64,000 nucleotides of DNA from Thermodesulfobacteriota bacterium (GTDB lineage: Bacteria; Desulfobacterota; BSN033; UBA1163), in assembly GCA_026415035.1 (NCBI GenBank), contig JAOAHX010000001.1, positions 241,565 to 305,564 on the forward strand, in the 5' to 3' direction. The position numbers were made by a program, and so were the translations under genes. Below, piece by piece: positions 22,203 through 32,984 of the stretch (position 1 is the first letter of the stretch; the number at the start of each line of letters is the position of its first letter). A model generated the notes under the pieces. It made no database searches. It was not told where the DNA came from and worked only from the letters and a program-made list of their open reading frames with translations.

Positions 22203-23516
22203 TCACTCCAGCTCGTTCTCGACCCGAATGAAGACGGTCTTTCCCAGGATCACCTTCAACCGATCGATCTCTTTCAACGCCTGGTGGACACTCCTCTCCC
22301 TTGCCTCATGGGTCATCATCACGACGGGAACGGCCCCGTCGACTTTCCGGCCTTTCTGGATGACTGAGGCGATGCTGATCCCGTTTCGTCCCAAGATCCC
22401 TGAAATCTGGGAGAGGACCCCTGGCCGATCCAGGGCTGAAAAACGCATGTAGTAAGGCATCTCCACTTCTTCCATCTTCTTCAAGGGAAGCCGTTCAAGG
22501 GCCGAGGGTCGATCGGATCGCAGAGGGGCCTTCTGCCCCTCGGCGCAGCCGAGGAGATTCCTTCCGAGGTCCACGAGGTCGCTGACCACCGCGCTTCCGG
22601 TGGGCATCTGCCCCGCCCCCTGGCCGTAAAAGAGCGTAGGCCCGACCGCATCTCCTTGGATATAGACGGCGTTAAAGACCCCTCCCACGGTCGCAAGGAG
22701 ATGGCCCTCCGGGACGAAGGTGGGATGGACCCTGGCCTCGATCTTTCCGTTCTCGATCTTGGCGATGGCCAGCAGTTTGACCCGATAACCGAACTCCTTG
22801 CCGAACTGGAGGTCAAGGGGCGTGATCGCGGAGATGCCGTCGATGAAGATATCTTTGAATCGTATCCTCGTCCCGAAGGCGAGCCGGATGAGGATGGTCA
22901 GCTTATGGGCGGCATCGATGCCTTCGAGATCGTAAGTGGGGTCTGCCTCGGCGTACCCTTTCTCCTGGGCCTCCTTCAGGACCTCCTGGAAACTGCGCCC
23001 TTCGTCCGTCATCTTAGTCAGGATGTAGTTGGAGGTCCCGTTGAGGATCCCGAAGATCGATTGAATGCGATTGGCGACCAATCCCTCCTTGATCGAACGG
23101 ATCAAAGGGATGCCACCTGCCACGGAGGCCTCGAAATTGACGTTCACGCCGTGACGTTCGGCCATCTGGAAGATCTCGTCCCCGTGGAGGGCGAGCAGGG
23201 CCTTGTTGGCCGTCACCACATGCTTCCCGTTCTGAATGGCCTTGAGGATAAACGTCCTGGCCGGTTCGATCCCGCCGATCAGCTCCATCACAATGTCGAC
23301 CTCTGGGTCCTGGAGGATCTCTTCGGCGTTCTCCGTCAAAAGTTCCGGTCTGACCCTGACCCCCCGATCCCGTTTCAGGTCGATGTCGGCGATCCGTTTC
23401 AAAACGAGGCGGGCTCCCATTCGGGCTTCGATCAACCTCGCATTCTTTTGCAAGATCTTCACGACACCGGCTCCCACCGTGCCAAATCCGATCATTCCCG
23501 CCCGGATGCTTCTCAT
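22203..23516 (-). CDS. hom: Homoserine dehydrogenase
   Basis: Hom reduces aspartate semialdehyde to homoserine. Of 437 residues, the first part is the Rossmann domain with GFGTVGAGV (10-18) and VVTANKALLALHG. The catalytic domain has GILNGTSNYILTKM and KGYAEADPTYDLEGIDAAHK. A C-terminal ACT domain (from about 355, MRFSALDRPGVLSQISGILG) suggests feedback control by threonine. It is the monofunctional form, not fused to aspartokinase. It lies between the aminotransferase and thrC. Confidence 0.96.
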   Translation of the reverse strand: MRSIRAGMIGFGTVGAGVVKILQKNARLIEARMGARLVLKRIADIDLKRDRGVRVRPELLTENAEEILQDPEVDIVMELIGGIEPARTFILKAIQNGKHVVTANKALLALHGDEIFQMAERHGVNVNFEASVAGGIPLIRSIKEGLVANRIQSIFGILNGTSNYILTKMTDEGRSFQEVLKEAQEKGYAEADPTYDLEGIDAAHKLTILIRLAFGTRIRFKDIFIDGISAITPLDLQFGKEFGYRVKLLAIAKIENGKIEARVHPTFVPEGHLLATVGGVFNAVYIQGDAVGPTLFYGQGAGQMPTGSAVVSDLVDLGRNLLGCAEGQKAPLRSDRPSALERLPLKKMEEVEMPYYMRFSALDRPGVLSQISGILGRNGISIASVIQKGRKVDGAVPVVMMTHEARERSVHQALKEIDRLKVILGKTVFIRVENELE

Positions 23517-23618
23517 CCTCTCGGTCTCCCTGAGAAATCCCTTAACGCCCCCTCCCCATGGTTCGTTCCTCGCCCGCGGGTGGCAACGGACTCACCCCAA
23601 CCCGCGATCCTTCCCCTC

Positions 23619-24830
23619 TCAAGGCGACTGGGAGGGAAAACCCTGGAAGGCCTTTCGGATCCCCTTGACCGCCTGTTTGATCCGGGCCTCGTTCTCCACC
23701 AGGGCGAACCTTACGAAACCCTCTCCATACTCTCCGAAACCGATGCCCGGAGAGACCGCCACCTTGGCCTCCCTCAGGAGGAACTTGGCGAAGTCGAGGG
23801 ACCCCATCTTCTGGAAGGCCTTCGGAATCTCCGCCCAGACGAACATCGTCCCTTTCGGTTTCTCGATCTCCCAGCCGATCCGCTTCAGCCCGTGGATCAA
23901 GGTGTCCCTCCGTCTCTGGTAGGTCTCCGCAACCTCCCTGACGCAGGACTGGTCTTCGGTGAGGGCGATGATGGCCGCGATCTGAATCGGTTGAAAGGTC
24001 CCGTAATCGAAGTAGCTCTTCAACCGGGCCAGGGCCGTGATCATCTCCGGATTCCCCACGGCGAACCCGACCCGCCATCCCGCCATATTGTAGCTCTTGG
24101 AAAGGGAGAAGAATTCGACCCCGATCTCCTTTGCCCCCTTCACCTGAAGAAGGCTGGGGGCCCGGTAACCGTCGAAGACGATGTCGGCATAGGCGAGGTC
24201 GTGAACGACCATCAAGCGGTGATCTCTGGCGAAATCGACCAGTTTTTCGAAGAAATCGAGGTCCACCACCCGCGTCGTGGGATTGTGGGGAAAACTGACG
24301 ATCAGCATCTTCGGAGGGGGCCAGCTCTGTTTGGTCGCTGCCTCCAATCTCTCGAAAAAATCGCCCTCTCCGGCGAGGGGGACCGACCGCACATCGCCCC
24401 CCGCGATCACCACCGAATAGGCATGGATGGGGTATGTCGGGTTGGGGACCAGGACGACATCGCCCGGGCCCATTGTCGCCAAAACCAGGTGGCCGATCCC
24501 CTCCTTGGCGCCGATCGTGACCACGGCCTCCGACTCGGGATCGAGGTCCACATCGTAACGGTTCCGATACCAGTTGGTGATCGCCAGCCGGAGTTTGTAA
24601 ATCCCCTTCGAGGCCGAGTATCGATGGTTCCTGGGGTTCTTCACCGCCTCGATCAGTTTATGGACGATGTGCTTGGGCGTGGGCAGATCGGGGTTTCCCA
24701 TCCCTAAGTCGATGATATCCTCCCCCCGCCTCCTGGCCTCCATCTTCAGCTGGTTGACGATCCCGAAGATGTAAGGGGGGAGCCGCATGATCCTTGGAAA
24801 GGCGGTCCCGTCAAGTGGAAAGGTCCCCAT
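23619..24830 (-). CDS. alaC: Class I/II aminotransferase, AlaC/aspartate aminotransferase-like
   Basis: PLP-dependent fold type I aminotransferase of 403 residues. It has [13 protein letters not shown] (about 40-52), [10 protein letters not shown], the Asn-Pro segment FPHNPTTR and the PLP lysine at about 245 in [13 protein letters not shown]. Sequence is closest in character to AlaC-type alanine/glutamate aminotransferases, but members next to hom may supply aspartate. The exact substrate is uncertain. It leads the threonine run (aminotransferase, hom, thrC), and a promoter overlapped by an inverted repeat sits just upstream. Confidence 0.8.
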   Translation of the reverse strand: MGTFPLDGTAFPRIMRLPPYIFGIVNQLKMEARRRGEDIIDLGMGNPDLPTPKHIVHKLIEAVKNPRNHRYSASKGIYKLRLAITNWYRNRYDVDLDPESEAVVTIGAKEGIGHLVLATMGPGDVVLVPNPTYPIHAYSVVIAGGDVRSVPLAGEGDFFERLEAATKQSWPPPKMLIVSFPHNPTTRVVDLDFFEKLVDFARDHRLMVVHDLAYADIVFDGYRAPSLLQVKGAKEIGVEFFSLSKSYNMAGWRVGFAVGNPEMITALARLKSYFDYGTFQPIQIAAIIALTEDQSCVREVAETYQRRRDTLIHGLKRIGWEIEKPKGTMFVWAEIPKAFQKMGSLDFAKFLLREAKVAVSPGIGFGEYGEGFVRFALVENEARIKQAVKGIRKAFQGFPSQSP

Positions 24831-24914
24831 CGTCTCTCGCTATCCGATCTTTGGTGAAATCTTCTGGCGCCCCGACCTCAACGGCCCAAGAGGCCGAAGC
24901 CTGAGCTTACGGTT

Positions 24915-24944
24915 AGGGTTAACACACTTTAACCCTCTTTTCAA
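24915..24944 (-). promoter_or_regulatory. Promoter overlapped by a perfect inverted repeat, upstream of alaC-hom-thrC
   Basis: AGGGTTAA-CACACT-TTAACCCT (24915-24936) is a perfect 8-base inverted repeat. On the minus strand TTGAAA (24944-24939), a 16-base spacer and TTAACC (24922-24917) form a plausible promoter whose -10 is inside the repeat. A repressor bound there would block the aminotransferase-hom-thrC genes. A hairpin acting in RNA (end of recG) is the alternative. Confidence 0.45.
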
Positions 24945-24957
24945 TCGGCCTTCCCCT

Positions 24958-27090
<2,133 letters not shown>

Positions 27091-27173
27091 GGCGCTTCTT
27101 AACCCCGATTCTTGAAGGGAAGCATACCACCCTCCTGCTCGGTTAGACAAGACCGCCTCCCTCCCGCGGTTCG

Positions 27174-27202
27174 TTGACAGGGTCTTCCAAATCGATTACC
27201 AT
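27174..27202 (+). promoter_or_regulatory. Sigma-70-type promoter for mtnP
   Basis: TTGACA (27174-27179), a 17-base spacer and TACCAT (27197-27202) lie in the recG-mtnP divergent gap. The predicted transcript would begin near 27209, about 20 bases before the favoured mtnP start. Confidence 0.6.
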
Positions 27203-27228
27203 AGGTTCGTTGATTCATGGAGGAAGAG

Positions 27229-28089
27229 ATGGAAGAGAAGATGGTCGGAGTGATCGGTGGCTCAGGGCTTTATGAAATGGAAGGGCTCGAGAAGATCGAA
27301 GAGGTCACCCTGTCCACGCCCTTCGGAAGTCCCTCGGACTCGATCGTGGTGGGCCGTCTCGAAGGGGTGAAGGTCGCCTTCCTGCCCCGCCACGGGAGAG
27401 GACACCGGATCCCCCCCTCGTCCCTCAATTTCAGGGCCAACATCTACGCCATGAAGAAACTGGGCGTCCAGTGGATCATCGGGGTGAGCGCCGTGGGCTC
27501 GATGAAGGAGCATATCCATCCGGGAGATATGGTCATCCCCGACCAGTTCATCGACCGAACGGCAGGCCGGCCCAACACCTTCTTCAGCGACGGCGTGGTC
27601 TGCCACATCAGCTTTGCCGACCCGGTCTGCCCCACCCTCAGCCAGCTCCTCGCCAAGGCCGGAGAGGAAGTGGGCGCCACGGTTCACAAGAAAGGGACCT
27701 ATCTCTGCATCGAGGGCCCCCAGTTCTCGACCCGGGCCGAGTCGAACCTCTACCGTTCCTGGGGCGTCGATGTGATCGGGATGACCAACCTCCCGGAGGC
27801 AAGGCTGGCCAGGGAGGCGGAGATCTGTTATGCGACCATGGCCTTTGCGACCGACTACGACTGCTGGCATCAGGAGGCAGGGGACGTCACCATCGGAGAG
27901 GTCCTGAGAATCCTCGCCCAAAGCGTCCGGACGGCCAAGAGCGCCATCCGAATCGCCCTCAAGCACCTCCCGGAGAAGAGGGACTGCCCCTGTGCAGAGG
28001 CCCTGAAACATGCCCTGATCACGAGCCGGAAGCTGATCCCGGAAAAGACGAAACAGGACCTCGAACCCATATTAGGGAAGTACCTTTGA
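27229..28089 (+). CDS. mtnP: S-methyl-5'-thioadenosine phosphorylase
   Basis: MTAP-type purine nucleoside phosphorylase, about 286 residues. It splits methylthioadenosine into adenine and methylthioribose-1-phosphate. Motifs are VGVIGGSGLY, FLPRHGRGHRIPPSSLNFRA, CIEGPQFSTRAES and IGMTNLPEARLAREAE, then DYDCWH. Three in-frame ATGs (27217, 27229, 27241) lie close together. I prefer 27229 because GGAGG at 27219-27223 is well placed for it and the promoter would start RNA near 27209. A role on inosine or adenosine cannot be excluded. It opens a plus-strand set with the Mut7-C gene and purF, a purine theme. Confidence 0.9.
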   Translation: MEEKMVGVIGGSGLYEMEGLEKIEEVTLSTPFGSPSDSIVVGRLEGVKVAFLPRHGRGHRIPPSSLNFRANIYAMKKLGVQWIIGVSAVGSMKEHIHPGDMVIPDQFIDRTAGRPNTFFSDGVVCHISFADPVCPTLSQLLAKAGEEVGATVHKKGTYLCIEGPQFSTRAESNLYRSWGVDVIGMTNLPEARLAREAEICYATMAFATDYDCWHQEAGDVTIGEVLRILAQSVRTAKSAIRIALKHLPEKRDCPCAEALKHALITSRKLIPEKTKQDLEPILGKYL

Positions 28090-28104
28090 AGACGAGGGGA
28101 CCGA

Positions 28105-28608
28105 GTGAAATTCGTGGCCGATCGAACCCTCGGAAAACTGGTCAAAGGCCTCCGGATGCTCGGGTTCGATACCCTTTATTATACAGGAAGGGACATCCAC
28201 CAGCTTCTCCATCTTTCCCGCGATGAGGGCCGAGTCCTCCTGACACGGGATCGGAAGCTGGCCCTCAGGAGGCCGAAAGACCGGATCCTCACGATCACCG
28301 AAGATAAGCCCTCCCGCCAGGTCGAGGAGGTGATCCGGAAGGCCTCCCTCCGGCTCGACGAAGAGGTCCTCTTCAGCCGATGCCTTCTGTGCAACGAACT
28401 CCTCGAGGAGATCCCTAAAAAGGAGGCGGAGGGTCGCGTGCCCGATTTCATTTTCAATCAGCATGGGGACTTTTTCCGGTGCCCCGCCTGTCGAAGGATC
28501 TACTGGCCCGGTTCCCATCTGACGCAGATGAGGCGAAGGGTGGAGGAATTGGCCAAAGGGGTTTCGGTCGAAAAAGGCCCGGCCGGCCCTGTGTCGTTGA
28601 AAGATTGA
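28105..28608 (+). CDS. Mut7-C RNase domain protein (PIN-fold plus zinc ribbon)
   Basis: 167 residues of the Mut7-C/DUF82 family. An N-terminal PIN-like part carries acidic residues in FVADRTLGKLVKGLRMLGFD and VLLTRDRKL. The C-terminal zinc ribbon has two cysteine pairs, C93/C96 (SRCLLCNE) and C126/C129 (FRCPACRR), followed by IYWPGSH. The family is predicted to be a ribonuclease; its bacterial substrate is not known. The start is GTG at 28105, 15 bases after mtnP. A thiol/ubiquitin-like domain often fused in front is absent. Confidence 0.85.
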   Translation: MKFVADRTLGKLVKGLRMLGFDTLYYTGRDIHQLLHLSRDEGRVLLTRDRKLALRRPKDRILTITEDKPSRQVEEVIRKASLRLDEEVLFSRCLLCNELLEEIPKKEAEGRVPDFIFNQHGDFFRCPACRRIYWPGSHLTQMRRRVEELAKGVSVEKGPAGPVSLKD

Positions 28609-28639
28609 AGGAACGATCTGAGTGTGAAGGTTTAATCCC

Positions 28640-29983
28640 ATGTGCGGCATCTTCGGAATCTATGGCCACCCCGAAGCCTCGAATCACACCTATTTGGGAC
28701 TCTATGCCCTTCAACATCGGGGTCAGGAGAGCGCGGGGATCGTCTCCTCCGATGGAAATCGCCTTTATCACTTCCGTCAGATGGGACTGGTCTCGGAGAT
28801 CTTCACCCGTGAGACATTGAAGAGGCTTCCAGGCCGAAGCGCCATCGGCCATGTCCGTTATTCCACGGCTGGAGAGAGCGACCTGAAGAATGCCCAGCCC
28901 TTTGTCGTCAATTACTCCAAGGGATCGGTCGCCATCGCCCACAATGGAAACCTGACCAACGCCTACCTGATCCGAAACAGGCTGGAAACGGGCGGCTCCA
29001 TCTTCCAATCCACCATGGATACCGAGGTCATCGTCCACCTGATCGCCCACGCCACGGGAAAGACCTTCACCGAACGGGCCATCGAGGCGCTCGGACAGGT
29101 GGAGGGGGCCTATTCCTTACTCTTCCTCACCGAAACGGAGATGGTGGCGGCCAGGGATCCCCTCGGATTCAGACCCCTGATCCTTGGAAGCCTCAAAGGC
29201 TCGCCCGTGGTCGCCTCGGAGACCTGCGCCCTTGACCTCATCGGCGCCCGGTTCGAGAGGGAGATCGAGGCAGGGGAGATCCTCTTGATCAACGAAAAGG
29301 GGATCAAATCGTTTAAACCCTTTCCCAAGCGGAAGCTCCATCAATGTATCTTTGAATTCATCTACTTCGCCAGGCCCGACAGTTTCATCTTCAATCACAA
29401 CGTCTATCAGGTGAGGAAGTCCCTGGGCCTCCGGCTCTCGGAAGAGGCACCCGCCAAGGTGGATATGGTGATCCCCGTGCCCGACTCCGGGCTTCCGGCC
29501 ACCCTGGGCTTTGCGGCCCGATCCGGACTTCCTCTCGAACTGGGCCTGATTCGAAACCACTATGTGGGTCGAACCTTCATCGAACCCGAAGAGCGGATCC
29601 GCCATTTCGGGGTGAAGATCAAACTCAATCCCGTCAAGGGATTGCTTTCGGGAAAGAGGATCGCCATTGTGGACGATTCGATCGTCCGGGCCACCACCAG
29701 CCGGAAGATCGTGAAGATGCTTCGGAACGCAGGTGCCCGGGAGGTCCACGTGCGGATCAGCTCTCCGCCCATCACCGACCCCTGCTTCTTCGGGATCGAT
29801 ACGCCCAGGAAGTCCGAACTCATCGCCTCCTCCTATCAGGTGGATGAGATCCGGAGGTTCATCCAGGCGACCTCTTTGAACTACCTCAGCCTGGAGGGGT
29901 TGAAGAGGTGCGTGCAAGGAGAGGAGGAGAAGTTCTGCTATGCCTGCTTCACCGGAGACTATCCGGTCGATTCAGAGGATTGA
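28640..29983 (+). CDS. purF: Amidophosphoribosyltransferase
   Basis: PurF does the first step of purine synthesis, PRPP plus glutamine to phosphoribosylamine. 447 residues. Cys2 (MCGIFGIYG) is the glutaminase nucleophile and needs only Met removal, as there is no propeptide. LQHRGQESAGI follows, and the PRPP loop IAIVDDSIVRATTSRKI is near 345. Cysteines in the PRTase half and the tail (EEKFCYACFTGDYP) fit the Fe-S-containing Bacillus-type enzyme. The 3' end overlaps the convergent pyrE gene by 25 bases. Confidence 0.95.
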   Translation: MCGIFGIYGHPEASNHTYLGLYALQHRGQESAGIVSSDGNRLYHFRQMGLVSEIFTRETLKRLPGRSAIGHVRYSTAGESDLKNAQPFVVNYSKGSVAIAHNGNLTNAYLIRNRLETGGSIFQSTMDTEVIVHLIAHATGKTFTERAIEALGQVEGAYSLLFLTETEMVAARDPLGFRPLILGSLKGSPVVASETCALDLIGARFEREIEAGEILLINEKGIKSFKPFPKRKLHQCIFEFIYFARPDSFIFNHNVYQVRKSLGLRLSEEAPAKVDMVIPVPDSGLPATLGFAARSGLPLELGLIRNHYVGRTFIEPEERIRHFGVKIKLNPVKGLLSGKRIAIVDDSIVRATTSRKIVKMLRNAGAREVHVRISSPPITDPCFFGIDTPRKSELIASSYQVDEIRRFIQATSLNYLSLEGLKRCVQGEEEKFCYACFTGDYPVDSED

Positions 29984-30678
29984 GGCGGAGGGGATGGGTT
30001 CGCCTGCTGGGAGGCCCTGTTCTCTTCAAGGATGTAGGCCTTCACCGTCTCGTAGAGTTTGTCTCCGATCAAGCCGACGCTGTGGAGCCAATCCATGGCA
30101 TCGGATATCTTAAAGAGGATGTGGGGTTCGATCCGGGAGGCCCGAAGCCTCTCCCTTCCCCCTTGCTCCCGATCCAGTAAGACGACCAGTTCGTTGACCA
30201 CCCCGCCCTGGTCCCTGACCACCTCGGCCGCCTCGATCACGCTCTCTCCGGTGGTGATGAGATCGTCCACAATGAGGACCCGGTCGTTCCGGCTCAGGGT
30301 CCCCTCGATCTTCTTTCTCACCCCGTGTTCCTTTCGGGCCTGCCGGTAATAGATGAGGGGGATTCCGAGTTTCTGGCTGACCATGGTGGCAAAGGGGACA
30401 CCGGCGGTGGGGACCCCCAGGATCTTGTCGACCTTCTCCTTTCCGATCTCGTTGACCACGATCCGGGTCAGGGCGTTGGCGATCCAGTCCATCGTGATCG
30501 GGCTGGAGAGGGTCAGCCTCAGATCGATGTAATAGGGGCTCCTCTTCCCCGAGGCCAGGATGTAGTCCCCGAACTTGATGGCGTCGTTCTTGATGAGGAG
30601 GATGCCCACCTGCTTGGTCAGAAACTGCTTCTCCTCCTCCCAGACCTTTCTCTCGATCTCCTCGATTCCGAGAATCAT
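29959..30678 (-). CDS. pyrE: Orotate phosphoribosyltransferase
   Basis: PyrE joins orotate to PRPP to give OMP. 239 residues from ATG 30678 (GGGAG four bases upstream). Segments are DAIKFGDYILASGKRSPYYI, GVPTAGVPFATMVS, RKEHGVRKKIEG and the PRPP loop VLIVDDLITTGESV. Compared with the usual 180-230 residues it has a Pro/Ser/Gln-rich tail (SQQANPSPPPQSSESTG); this tail is the part overlapping the 3' end of purF on the other strand, so it may be a late extension into the neighbour. Confidence 0.93.
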   Translation of the reverse strand: MILGIEEIERKVWEEEKQFLTKQVGILLIKNDAIKFGDYILASGKRSPYYIDLRLTLSSPITMDWIANALTRIVVNEIGKEKVDKILGVPTAGVPFATMVSQKLGIPLIYYRQARKEHGVRKKIEGTLSRNDRVLIVDDLITTGESVIEAAEVVRDQGGVVNELVVLLDREQGGRERLRASRIEPHILFKISDAMDWLHSVGLIGDKLYETVKAYILEENRASQQANPSPPPQSSESTG

Positions 30679-30704
30679 CAGACTCCCCCAAAACGTTTTT
30701 AACA

Positions 30705-30733
30705 CTCATATACAGATTTGAGGCCGTTGTCAA
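30705..30733 (-). promoter_or_regulatory. Candidate promoter for pyrE
   Basis: Minus-strand TTGACA (30733-30728), a 17-base spacer and TATGAG (30710-30705), with an overlapping TATATG at 15 bases. It lies just upstream of pyrE in an A+T-rich stretch. The -35 is perfect, the -10 only fair. Confidence 0.45.
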
Positions 30734-30829
30734 TAGGATTCCTTCTTTTGGGTTTAGAGATCGGCGTCCAGGCGAGGGTAGGGAGGTTGGGTCTCAGCGG
30801 ATTCTCATTCTTGCTTCCCATCTAAATTA

Positions 30830-31693
30830 TTATTGTTTTTTTTCGGGCAGGGGCATCCATGGTTTTTCCCGGTACTGTGACGCTTGGGGAAGCCATTTTT
30901 TTAAGTTAGTGAGCCTTGTGCCGTAACTTGGGTGGGTTGAAAAATATTCGATTTGAAATCCCTTTGACTCTCTCTCCATCCTTTCCCAAAAGTGGATAGC
31001 CCCGTTAGGGTCATAACCCGCTTTAGACATGATGAGAAGTCCAATATAGTCTGCCTCGTGTTCATGGAGCCTGCTGTATGGAAGCAAAACTCCCAATTGA
31101 GCCCCTAGGCCCACGGCGATCATGATGGCCCCTTCGTATTTAGAATATTTCTTCGAACTGGCTACGGCCACATCCACCGCCGCTATCGCTAAATTTGCTG
31201 CGAGAATTTGAGAATAACGCTCTGCCCCGTGACGGGCGATGGCATGGGCAATTTCATGGCCAATGACCGCGGCCAACTCATCTTCGGATTTGACAAAATT
31301 CAACAACCCTGTATAGAGGACCATCTTCCCTCCCGGGAACATCCCAGCATTGACTGTTTTGGAATCTTCAACGATGATGAACCTCCATTTGTATTCATCC
31401 TTCCACCCCGTTGCTTCTAAAATCCTACCGAAGACCCTATTGACGGTCAATAAATGACCTCTCATCTCGGGCCTCGGATCGTCTCTCCTCACGATATGCC
31501 CCTTATCCCAAAGGGGTTTGGAAAATTGTAAAAAGGCAGCCTCACCCAGGCGTTCCTCCTCGGCTTTCGAAAGCATCATCAGTTGGGATCTTCCTGTAAT
31601 CGGTGCAGTTGCACATCCTGTGACGAGAAGCCCTATGAGGAGGACGAAGAGTTTGAAACTTAAGATCCTGAAGGTAATTTTATTCTTTAACAT
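30830..31693 (-). CDS. M48-family metalloprotease, predicted lipoprotein
   Basis: Zinc protease of 287 residues, similar in layout to LoiP/YcaL-type periplasmic M48 enzymes. A lipobox (VTGCA, Cys27) follows a hydrophobic segment, so it should be membrane-anchored in the periplasm. The zinc site is HEIAH (146-150) plus a downstream Glu in HEHEADYIG (near 213). NAGMFPGGKMVLYTGLL and FSTHPSYGTRL match the family. Probable role: degrading misfolded envelope proteins. It is the last gene of the accessory minus-strand region and the second M48 protease there. A 136-base gap separates it from the pyrE start. Confidence 0.88.
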   Translation of the reverse strand: MLKNKITFRILSFKLFVLLIGLLVTGCATAPITGRSQLMMLSKAEEERLGEAAFLQFSKPLWDKGHIVRRDDPRPEMRGHLLTVNRVFGRILEATGWKDEYKWRFIIVEDSKTVNAGMFPGGKMVLYTGLLNFVKSEDELAAVIGHEIAHAIARHGAERYSQILAANLAIAAVDVAVASSKKYSKYEGAIMIAVGLGAQLGVLLPYSRLHEHEADYIGLLIMSKAGYDPNGAIHFWERMERESKGFQIEYFSTHPSYGTRLTNLKKWLPQASQYREKPWMPLPEKKQ

Positions 31694-31906
31694 ACCGGCA
31701 AGTCGGAGAATTGCCTGTGGTAAATTTTATATCCCCATCCCTTAGATTTTTGAATCCAAGACCGGGTGAATTTTTTCAAAATGGGTTAAAACCCCCATGG
31801 GGCTCGTTTAAAAGATTTCGGTCATCGAATCGGAGATTTACTGCTTCTCAGAAAGAGTTGGTGTTTTCTTCCATGGCGATTGAAATCTTCTTGTGAAATA
31901 GGGCCT

Positions 31907-32317
31907 TCACTTCCTGGGGTCAGAGGGGTTCTTTTGAGGAATTTTAGAATTTCTCCGTCTCCAGCCCTCTATTTTTCTCATAAACCATTTGATTCTGGCA
32001 AAACCTTCTTCCCATCTTTTGACCATCTTAGCTTCCAGGAGAAACCCAGCTATTTCTGCATCGGTATATCCACCAAACATCCAACCCGCTATATGGATTT
32101 CCAACGGGTCATCCGTGATCTCCCGAATGATGACCCAGGCTTTTTCTATCCTACATAACAGTTCATAATAATCGTCGTAAAGATAGTCCCATTGGGGGTC
32201 CTCCATAAAGCGTGAGATTACATTGCCATTTATATCGATGGTTCCGGTTCTTTTACACACCTCATAGATATCCTCACCGGCCTTTCCCCCTTGAAGGACT
32301 TTGAATCTTTTTTCCAT
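31907..32317 (-). CDS. Hypothetical protein, 136 residues
   Basis: I do not recognise this protein. The ATG at 32317 has AGGAGG seven bases upstream, which strongly supports expression and rules out the longer upstream frame. It is cytoplasmic and charged, with aromatic-rich MEDPQWDYLYDDYYELL, then GWMFGGYTDAEIAGFLL, which has the feel of a helix-turn-helix, and a basic tail (FMRKIEGWRRRNSKIPQK). A DNA- or RNA-binding role is only a guess. The upstream gap holds a strong hairpin; downstream, 213 bases separate it from the M48 lipoprotein and show no gene. Confidence 0.6.
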   Translation of the reverse strand: MEKRFKVLQGGKAGEDIYEVCKRTGTIDINGNVISRFMEDPQWDYLYDDYYELLCRIEKAWVIIREITDDPLEIHIAGWMFGGYTDAEIAGFLLEAKMVKRWEEGFARIKWFMRKIEGWRRRNSKIPQKNPSDPRK

Positions 32318-32420
32318 AAATCCTCCTGATGTGGGACGGGGAGAATTCTCTTCGGGCTTCCGATAGGAGAGAAGGGCGATCCGTAGGAAATGCGAAACTA
32401 TTTGATTATCCTTCAATTCC

Positions 32421-32457
32421 GAGAGGCAACCCCCTCTTCAGTGAAGGGTTGCCTCTC
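32421..32457. terminator. Long perfect hairpin without U-tract
   Basis: GAGAGGCAACCC (32421-32432) pairs perfectly with GGGTTGCCTCTC (32446-32457), and the loop contains a further CTTCA/TGAAG pairing. It stands between two minus-strand genes, directly after the tyrosine-rich secreted protein. No T-run follows on either strand, so it may stabilise or process RNA rather than terminate it. Confidence 0.5.
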
Positions 32458-32477
32458 GCCTGGGAGGTTAGGGTTAT

Positions 32478-32795
32478 CTACCATCTCGGAAAAGTATAAG
32501 AGGGATTATAATAAGGGTTATAATAGGGGCTTCGGTCAGAACGATCATAATAACGGTCCAGATATCTGTTGGGGTCCCCGGGGGTAATCCTGCCCGTATT
32601 TGGGTTATAATTGCCCGGGTAACTATAATTATTGTAAGGGTTGCCATCCGGGTTACTGCGGTAATGGGGAGAAACATATGTTCCATCTCTACGGTAATAA
32701 CCGGAAACCCACCCTGCCTCAGCCCAATCTACCGTTAAAAAACTGATGAACCCAGCCAAAAACATCACTAAAAAAATCGTCCGTTTTGTCACCAT
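32478..32795 (-). CDS. Small secreted Tyr/Asn/Pro-rich protein
   Basis: 105 residues. A signal peptide (TKRTIFLVMFLAGFISF, cleavage near residue 27) is followed by GYYRRDGTYVSPHYRS and PDGNPYNNYSYPGNYNPNTG, a motif I know from small exported proteins of many Proteobacteria whose function is not established. The tail is almost all Tyr, Arg, Asp, Pro and Ser (YLDRYYDRSDRSPYYNPYYN), low-complexity and probably unstructured. The ATG start has a good AGGAGGTAGGTGAG upstream. Possibly an envelope or cell-surface component. Confidence 0.75.
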   Translation of the reverse strand: MVTKRTIFLVMFLAGFISFLTVDWAEAGWVSGYYRRDGTYVSPHYRSNPDGNPYNNYSYPGNYNPNTGRITPGDPNRYLDRYYDRSDRSPYYNPYYNPSYTFPRW

Positions 32796-32984
32796 CTCAC
32801 CTACCTCCTTTCTATTTTTTCTATTTGATTAGACGGACATAAGCCTCAATTTCCACGTCCTTTTTTTAAAAATTTTTCTACGAATTCGGTGGACAAATCT
32901 TTTCCATCCTTCAAGGGGAAAAGGAGCTACATCCATTCTCGGATTGGTGGCCTTGCCCAATGGCTCTGAGGCTTTGGGGCCGTT

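Noticed and set aside
22656..24707. 683-codon plus-strand open frame opposite hom and alaC
   Set aside because: Antisense to two well-supported genes and of low-complexity Asp/Gly/Leu/Pro composition; no motif seen.
31694..31906. Possible tRNA or small gene in the gap after the M48 lipoprotein
   Set aside because: No T-loop consensus, no acceptor pairing, and no open frame with coding character.
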